This document shows positions 58,397 to 64,000 of a DNA stretch of 64,000 bases, piece after piece. The first letter of the stretch is position 1. Every line of letters begins with the position of its first letter. The translations under genes were made by a program, and so were the position numbers. Source of the DNA: Clostridia bacterium (lineage in GTDB: Bacteria; Bacillota; Clostridia; Oscillospirales; CAG-272); the NCBI GenBank assembly GCA_017461475.1, contig JAFTXX010000014.1:58255-122254 (forward strand), in the 5' to 3' direction. The notes under the pieces were generated by a model, which was not told the origin of the DNA, ran no database searches, and saw only the letters and a list, made by a program, of their open reading frames with translations.

Positions 58397-60028
58397 ATGA
58401 AGATAATTCACGAAATTACCCTTGATGTGTCGCGACAGGGTGTACAATGTACCGTCCCGATAACTCAGCACGATGCGGGGATCCACGAGCTTATCGTCCA
58501 TCTTCGTAACGGCGCAAAGCCGATAAAGTTCTTTGCGGGGGATGAGGCGACCCTTTATCTCGGCACCGACAGCTTTGAGCCTGTGACCGTTTACACCGAG
58601 AACAGCGCCTACCCGAATACCTTGGTATACACGCTGTCACCCTTCGCATCCCAAACCGAGGGAGAGGTCAGGGCTGTATTTCAGATATACAAGGGCTCCG
58701 AGAGGGGATGTTATACTCCCGAGATAGCTTTTTCTGTAAAAAAGGATACTACCTCGGGCTCTAAAGTGTTTGAGTCATCGCCATTTTCGGCTGTTATAAA
58801 GGCTCAGGCGACAGCCGAGGCGGCGGCATCGAGAGCGGAGGAGGCGGCGGAGGCGGCGGAAAGCGCCGCTAAGGAAGCGACCAACGTGATAGGATCAGCC
58901 AAAGGTGACAGTGCTTTTATCCGTTATTCTGCAAACGCAGACGGAACGGACTTTACCGAGGAGCGTAGCGAAGGGCAGGATTACATAGGCTTTGCCACAG
59001 GTCAGACAGCGCCTACGGATAAGAGCGACTATACTTGGGGATATATCGGTGAGAGCAGTGCAGGTAGCTCGGGACGGTTTGTGCTATTTTCTTTTGACGG
59101 GGGAGAGATAGACATGTCCGCGGCTTTGGTCAAATATGGTGATAAAGGTGTTCAGATACTCAACGGTCAAAGTGTTTTGTTTGATGCCTCGGAATATGAG
59201 GATGTTTCAGAAATCTTAATAATTGTTGTTGACGGCTCTTTAAATGCTTTAGGAGGCGAAGCATATTTATACGATAAAAACGGAGAACAATTGGATGGTG
59301 CATACGAGATTTCAGCCAACGTTGATGGCGAAACTCTTTGTGTAGATAATCTTCAAGACGTTTACAGCGTTTTTATCAAATGTACTGAAACGGGTGATTC
59401 AAGCGGTTCAAGCGACACAAGCCGACGTGTATTGTTTACATTCAACGCAGGAAAGAGTGCAGCGACACAGTGCGAACTTATATTCGGTGGAGAGTCCTCC
59501 CATACTCTCACGATAGAAAACGGTCAAACTTTGGTTTGGGATTTAACGGATATGCTAAACGGTGATTACGAAACCGAAATGAGCGTGACCATCACGGACG
59601 GCGACGGAACGCTATACAAAGGCGAGGTACAATTGTTCGATAGCAACGGCTCAACGCTATCCACGGAGAGCTTCGAGGCAGAGAGCGGCGCATTGGTTAG
59701 CTTGAATAGTATCGCTAACGCTTCTGTTGTTTATATCAAAGTGAAAGAATTACATACCGTTACTGTGACACTGAGAAGCGATTATGGGTTAGGTTATATT
59801 GCGTATGTTGAGACAAATGACGGCAAAACGTACTCAAATAATTGTGACGAGGGGAACACATTTACACTATCGGTAGAAGATGGTGATAGTTTGTATTTTT
59901 ATACGAATGGTGGTAGCGGAGTTTTACTAACAGATTTAACCACTGACGAAATCTTGTGTAATTACGAAACTCAATATACCCTATGCATTGACGGTGATAT
60001 GACGCTTGAAATGTATGCAAGTTCCTAA
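58397..60028 (+). CDS. BppU-like receptor-binding fibre (second copy)
   Basis: Same 543-aa product as 18211-19842. Confidence 0.75.
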   Translation: MKIIHEITLDVSRQGVQCTVPITQHDAGIHELIVHLRNGAKPIKFFAGDEATLYLGTDSFEPVTVYTENSAYPNTLVYTLSPFASQTEGEVRAVFQIYKGSERGCYTPEIAFSVKKDTTSGSKVFESSPFSAVIKAQATAEAAASRAEEAAEAAESAAKEATNVIGSAKGDSAFIRYSANADGTDFTEERSEGQDYIGFATGQTAPTDKSDYTWGYIGESSAGSSGRFVLFSFDGGEIDMSAALVKYGDKGVQILNGQSVLFDASEYEDVSEILIIVVDGSLNALGGEAYLYDKNGEQLDGAYEISANVDGETLCVDNLQDVYSVFIKCTETGDSSGSSDTSRRVLFTFNAGKSAATQCELIFGGESSHTLTIENGQTLVWDLTDMLNGDYETEMSVTITDGDGTLYKGEVQLFDSNGSTLSTESFEAESGALVSLNSIANASVVYIKVKELHTVTVTLRSDYGLGYIAYVETNDGKTYSNNCDEGNTFTLSVEDGDSLYFYTNGGSGVLLTDLTTDEILCNYETQYTLCIDGDMTLEMYASS

Positions 60029-60042
60029 TGGAGGTTTAAGAA

Positions 60043-60333
60043 ATGAAAATATATAATTTTTATAGCGCTAAAAGAAACGGACGGCTTGACCGTGTAAAGT
60101 CTCGTGCTATTGAGGAAAGAATAAGAGAAAAGTATAGCGTATCGGACGAACTTACAATTATCCGACGAATGCTTTCACAGCTTTTACCGAAGAACACAAG
60201 GAATGAAGAATACCAAGAGTATTTCGACTTTGTGGACTCGGTGACGAACGATGTAAACGAGGAGACAGCTTACTGCATTGAGCATAAAGGCAAGGTAAAA
60301 GCAGAAGTTAGAAAAGCGGGTTTCAAAGAGTAA
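60043..60333 (+). CDS. Small hypothetical protein of the fibre operon (second copy)
   Basis: Same 96-aa product as 19857-20147. Confidence 0.65.
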   Translation: MKIYNFYSAKRNGRLDRVKSRAIEERIREKYSVSDELTIIRRMLSQLLPKNTRNEEYQEYFDFVDSVTNDVNEETAYCIEHKGKVKAEVRKAGFKE

Positions 60334-60345
60334 GAGGAGGCAGAT

Positions 60346-60777
60346 ATGAAATATTTGATCATCGGAAATACTGCTGTATTGGCATCGAGAGATATTGAGC
60401 GAATAACGGAGACGGGAGTTGACGTGAGCGTTGTGGGCATCCCCGACGGAGCTACACTGAACATTCAACGCGATACGACTGCGCGCCATTACGGGATCGT
60501 AAGTGAGAACGCAAAGGTTCCTCGGGAGCACATGGCGGACGAGGGCATATACAACGTGAATATCAGGTGGAAAGAATTTATTGACGGGGCATACGTTGAC
60601 CGTGAGGCTTACGGAAATCCATTTAAGATCATTGTGAATGACGGAGAGCCCTGCATTATTCCCGCACCGCAGGCGTCGGGGGTGGCGGTAGACGAGATGT
60701 GGAGAGGTATATCAAATCTGCTTGAGATCATTCTCCCATTGATAGACACCTTGAAAAACGGAAACGATGTGATTTAA
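60346..60777 (+). CDS. Small beta-rich tail-associated protein (second copy)
   Basis: Same 143-aa product as 20160-20591. Confidence 0.6.
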   Translation: MKYLIIGNTAVLASRDIERITETGVDVSVVGIPDGATLNIQRDTTARHYGIVSENAKVPREHMADEGIYNVNIRWKEFIDGAYVDREAYGNPFKIIVNDGEPCIIPAPQASGVAVDEMWRGISNLLEIILPLIDTLKNGNDVI

Positions 60778-60792
60778 GAAAGGATGATTATT

Positions 60793-61530
60793 ATGAAAAA
60801 AATAAGTGTTTTGATCTTAGCGGTACTTATGTTTATGTCGCTTACGGGCATATTCATCTCTGCCGAGGACGGAGCGGAGGTCTCTTATGAGTCCGAGACC
60901 GTGACAGAGGCGAACAGCGAATATGAGGACAGCGCGGCGCTCGAAGATTACGCCGAAGAATTTTTTACATATCTGCTCTCGGGAGAGGATGGCGCAGGCG
61001 AGCTTATGGACAGGATCATAGCTATAGGAGAGCAATATCGGGATGCAAAGGAGGCGGGGTACACCTTTAAGGAAAGGATATATCAGCTTCTTACTCCCGA
61101 AAATATCGTAACAACGGTTGCGGCGGCGTTTATATTTATCATAGGTATCGCGTTTTTTATCTTCCGCCACTATCAGAAGCTCGATATTCGCGCTATACAT
61201 TCGGATGTTTCTTACCTGAAAAAGAATCTTGAAGAGGAGCGAGAAGAGAACAAGCAGTTGAGGGAGATAATAGAGCGGCAGGATAAACATATAGAGGAGC
61301 TTACGGCTTCAAATAAGCTCCTTACGGAAAGCACAGAGAAAAATAAGAGCGACACGGACCGTGTGTCGAATATGTCCGCTGCTGTGGCAAAGATGGTAAA
61401 GGATGTTTTCCTTAATTCAAAGACTATTGACGCAAGTGGCAAGGCTCTTCTCGTCCACAACTATATGGAGGCTGTGGGAAAGGATGAGACCGTCTCAGAT
61501 GCGGCACAAAAGGATGGGGAGAATGAGTAA
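60793..61530 (+). CDS. Exported membrane-anchored coiled-coil protein (second copy)
   Basis: Same 245-aa product as 20607-21344. Confidence 0.55.
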   Translation: MKKISVLILAVLMFMSLTGIFISAEDGAEVSYESETVTEANSEYEDSAALEDYAEEFFTYLLSGEDGAGELMDRIIAIGEQYRDAKEAGYTFKERIYQLLTPENIVTTVAAAFIFIIGIAFFIFRHYQKLDIRAIHSDVSYLKKNLEEEREENKQLREIIERQDKHIEELTASNKLLTESTEKNKSDTDRVSNMSAAVAKMVKDVFLNSKTIDASGKALLVHNYMEAVGKDETVSDAAQKDGENE

Positions 61531-61915
61531 TAAATTTAAGTACGGTATGTGGGATCTTATCGCGCGGACAGTGGCTGTTATTCCGCCTATTGCGGCAATT
61601 CTCTATTTTTTCCCCGAGTGGATAAAAAGGTCGCCTCGCGCCACGGTATCGGGAACGGTGGTTCTTGCTGTTCTTGTGTGTATGATCCCTTTTTGGAAAA
61701 AACTTGTTGAGCTCTCAAAAAGCCTCTCATCTACGGGGATTCCCGTGTTCTGGCTTGCGTCGGGGGGAGCTATGTATATACTTAAAGATATAGCCGACCG
61801 CGTGTTTTATATTTGTATTTTTGGATTTGCGGGTTCTCTTTTGAGTATTGCCGTATGTATGTTTATAAGAAACAGATACCTCCCCTCAGAGGGAAACAAG
61901 GAAAATAAAGGCTAA
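61523..61915 (+). CDS. Holin-like membrane protein (second copy)
   Basis: Same 130-aa product as 21337-21729. Confidence 0.5.
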   Translation: MSNKFKYGMWDLIARTVAVIPPIAAILYFFPEWIKRSPRATVSGTVVLAVLVCMIPFWKKLVELSKSLSSTGIPVFWLASGGAMYILKDIADRVFYICIFGFAGSLLSIAVCMFIRNRYLPSEGNKENKG

Positions 61916-61926
61916 GGAGAAAAGCT

Positions 61927-62850
61927 GTGGACGATCAAAACAAATTCGATTATTCCTCTCTGTCGGAAAAGAGACGAAACGCGGTAAAGAGCGCAGAGAG
62001 AGGGTTTATAAACGTCGGTTCTGACAAATTTCGGATGAATGACGTTATGCTTAGCGCGCTTGTAGTCATAGCGGCGGTCATATCCTTTACCGATTTCAGC
62101 TTTTCTCTCAGAGGTGTCAGCAATCTTACCGCCCTGACGGTATTTCTGTACATCATTACGATGTACGTTTACCGAAACCGATATATGAAAGGAATATCCA
62201 GAGGCAGACAGGACGAAGAATACATAAGAGCTCTCGAGAATTATCGGGCAAAAAGGAAAGAGCTTGATGAGTCGGAGCTTACGGGCAGGGTTTCCGAATT
62301 CTGTACATATTACAAAAAGAAAGAATTGAGGGAATACCGGGAGAGTCTGTTGTGTGACATAGATATGACCTATGAGGAATACAGGGAAAAGTATATGAGG
62401 ATGTCTCTGCGACAGTTAAAAAAGGCGGGAATAACATATGAGGGCATACGCGTTATAAGAAAGTGTAACAGGGCAAAGGCGATCAAGCTCTATCCCGGAA
62501 TGATACTCAACGAAAACGGTGAATACGACAGACAGAAGCTCATAGGCAGAAGCGGCAGAGAAAGAGAACGCTCTGATGTAAAAAGGGAAGCCATAAGCCG
62601 AGCGTTGTATGTGATATTCGGCTCTGTGATAGTTATAAATGTGATGTTCAATTTTTCCTTTATAACGGTGGCGCAGTGGATAATCAGAATGTTGCCCGTT
62701 GTCATAGCCATAATAAGCGGAGATGACGGAGGATATTGTTGTATTACCGTTACGGAGACTAACTTTAAGCACGGGCAGGTGGGAATTATCAATCTCTTTA
62801 ATGAATGGATAAAAAGCAGATCGCAAGAGATGGTGGACGAAGAAGAATAA
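61927..62850 (+). CDS. Unknown membrane protein ending the late operon (second copy)
   Basis: Same 307-aa product as 21741-22664. Confidence 0.6.
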   Translation: MDDQNKFDYSSLSEKRRNAVKSAERGFINVGSDKFRMNDVMLSALVVIAAVISFTDFSFSLRGVSNLTALTVFLYIITMYVYRNRYMKGISRGRQDEEYIRALENYRAKRKELDESELTGRVSEFCTYYKKKELREYRESLLCDIDMTYEEYREKYMRMSLRQLKKAGITYEGIRVIRKCNRAKAIKLYPGMILNENGEYDRQKLIGRSGRERERSDVKREAISRALYVIFGSVIVINVMFNFSFITVAQWIIRMLPVVIAIISGDDGGYCCITVTETNFKHGQVGIINLFNEWIKSRSQEMVDEEE

Positions 62851-62856
62851 AGATAG

Positions 62857-62892
62857 AAAAATCCGAGAGGCAAATACACCTCTCGGATTTTT
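62857..62892. terminator. Bidirectional terminator (second copy)
   Basis: Matches 22671-22706. Confidence 0.9.
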
Positions 62893-62903
62893 CGTTTTTA
62901 TAT

Positions 62904-63224
62904 TTATTGACTATTATATGTATCTATGACCGTTTGCATACGGCGAGCCCTGTCGAGGAGGTGCTGTGCCGCGGGGCTTTGTGGGTCTCCGAAAACGTCA
63001 AGCTCTCCCCGCGCTCTGAACAGAAGATACTCGATGGTCGATACTGTCAGACGAAGCTTGTTGGGGGAATAGGTGGCGGTTATTACGAGACTGTCAAGCT
63101 CGGAATTGTCAAAATATTCGCTTTGAAGCTCTGTAAGCAATCCGTATGCCATATCCAGGAGCTCGCAAGCATCGGATGTGGCATCGGCTATCATTACTAT
63201 TTCTTTCTTAGTGTAATCAGACAT
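62904..63224 (-). CDS. Small helical protein (second copy)
   Basis: Same 106-aa product as 22718-23038. Confidence 0.65.
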   Translation of the reverse strand: MSDYTKKEIVMIADATSDACELLDMAYGLLTELQSEYFDNSELDSLVITATYSPNKLRLTVSTIEYLLFRARGELDVFGDPQSPAAQHLLDRARRMQTVIDTYNSQ

Positions 63225-63321
63225 AGATCACAGTCCTCCTCTATATAATATTTTTATGTTATGAAAAGTGTATATACTCGGATAATATCGGGCTCTGCCG
63301 TCGATGATCGATCATATCAGA

Positions 63322-63687
63322 TCATACTACATCTGCAAGAAGATCCTCGATGACATCGGGAAGATGTATAGGATCGAGTTGACATTCGGTGCATACTCTT
63401 GCGAAGCGCAGGGCGACCTCAGGATCGGTGGAAACATCCGAGATGAAAGAGACCTCCTGGCCGTTCGACAGGGCGCTGATGCCGTAGGAGATGTAGGCGC
63501 CGAGCTCGTCCGATACGAGAGACTCCTTTGTGGAAACGTAGACGTATCGGACAGGGGAGTCGTTAATATTTGGAGCGGACGTGTCGAACATCTCTGATGT
63601 GAGTTTCGTCCTTGCCGCTTCTGAGATAGGCGACCTTGCGCGAGAGACATGACTTGAGCTTGCGATTGAGTTGAGTTTTTTGAACAT
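63322..63687 (-). CDS. DUF6514-like protein (second copy)
   Basis: Same 121-aa product as 23136-23501. Confidence 0.65.
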   Translation of the reverse strand: MFKKLNSIASSSHVSRARSPISEAARTKLTSEMFDTSAPNINDSPVRYVYVSTKESLVSDELGAYISYGISALSNGQEVSFISDVSTDPEVALRFARVCTECQLDPIHLPDVIEDLLADVV

Positions 63688-63882
63688 AATACAGTTCTCC
63701 TTAAAAAAAATATTTGAGCCGCATATATAGCTCCAACTCAAAAAGGAACTATACGCGAGAACTCCTGAGATGAACTGAATTTTGGTCTAAAAACAATTGA
63801 GGAGATGAGCGGAATGCATTTCGAGATACCGTTTCAGATACCGTTGAATGTATCTTGTGAATGTATATTGATATAACGAGAC

Positions 63883-63902
63883 GTTGGTAACAAGTGGGCA
63901 AC
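63883..63902 (+). promoter_or_regulatory. Left att arm-type repeat pair (second copy)
   Basis: Matches 23697-23716. The right arm pair would lie beyond the window end. Confidence 0.65.
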
Positions 63903-63955
63903 GAAAAATAAAATTCACCTTGTAAATAAAGGAATTTGATTACAATAAATCGTGC

Positions 63956-64000
63956 TTCGTAATCAGCAGGTCGTGTGTTCGAGTCACATCACCAGCTCCA
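63956..64000 (+). other. att core, 3' half of tRNA-Thr(CGT) (second copy, at window end)
   Basis: Matches 23770-23814. Because the window stops on the last base of the core, this copy alone cannot be told apart as attP (circular or tandem phage) or attR (prophage end followed by host DNA). Confidence 0.75.

Larger units (their letters stand above)
40187..64000 (+). repeat. Second copy of the terminally repeated part of the phage unit
   Basis: Repeats 1-23814 at an offset of 40,186 bases, in the same orientation, starting at the terL stop codon and ending on TCCA of the att core. Its left boundary is continuous with terL, so the join between laps is native phage sequence and not a breakpoint. 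Confidence 0.97.

Noticed and set aside
1-64000. CRISPR array or insertion sequence
   Set aside because: No regularly spaced repeat series and no transposase-like gene; the only long repeat is the lap of the phage unit itself.

Overview
This window is phage DNA. It holds one 40,186-bp unit repeated in the same orientation: bases 1-23,814 reappear as 40,187-64,000 with no difference in any gene or site I compared, and 23,815-40,186 is present once. It starts on the stop codon of the large terminase gene and ends, as the arithmetic of one lap plus 23,814 bases requires, on the last base of an attachment-site core. The simplest reading is a circular (or circularly assembled) temperate phage genome of 40,186 bp read about 1.6 times. 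A tandem prophage or a packaging concatemer would look the same.

The host is probably a Clostridia-type Firmicute. The evidence is strong AGGAGG-like ribosome binding sites, TTGACA/TATAAT promoters, a phage-encoded Prp protease (a family tied to Firmicutes ribosomal protein L27), a RecT/YqaJ recombination pair, a DUF6514-like gene, and an att core matching the 3' half of a clostridial-type tRNA-Thr(CGT). Virion genes are terminase, a large portal, Prp, scaffold, capsid, a small adaptor, a 693-aa propeller-like protein, two putative ejection proteins (one of 3,217 aa) and a BppU-like fibre. I see no tape measure, tube or sheath gene, so I infer a short-tailed (podovirus-like) temperate phage.

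Layout of one unit, using the left copy where duplicated: 10-4696 head genes; 4801-18134 neck, tail and ejection genes; 18211-22664 fibre and putative membrane/lysis genes; 22718-23501 two leftward genes; 23697-23947 attP; 24391-25527 integrase; 25554-27338 a membrane protein, an ImmA/IrrE peptidase and a second membrane protein; 27414-29148 the lysogeny switch (DinD, S24 repressor, operators, Cro-like gene); 29371-32450 early genes including a GIY-YIG/Lar-like fusion and an antirepressor; 32573-38193 recombination and replication genes (YqaJ, RecT, SSB, Dam, replisome organizer, DUF1064); 38307-40189 terminase.

Three regulatory ideas link these parts. First, a TGGGGGGACTCCC element sits exactly 32 bp upstream of a TATAAT box before terS, before the neck/tail block and before the fibre block, which looks like a phage late promoter with an activator site. 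Second, the repressor and Cro-like genes are served by two consensus promoters that face each other, each with a 14-bp operator in its spacer. Third, the phage encodes Prp, and Prp-type motifs (L-N/D-L-Q-x-F-A or close) occur at the N termini of scaffold and capsid and, unexpectedly, in the hinge of the S24 repressor. That suggests a proteolytic link between capsid maturation (or host ribosome maturation) and lysogeny control.

Genes in the second copy are listed briefly; the full description is under the first copy.
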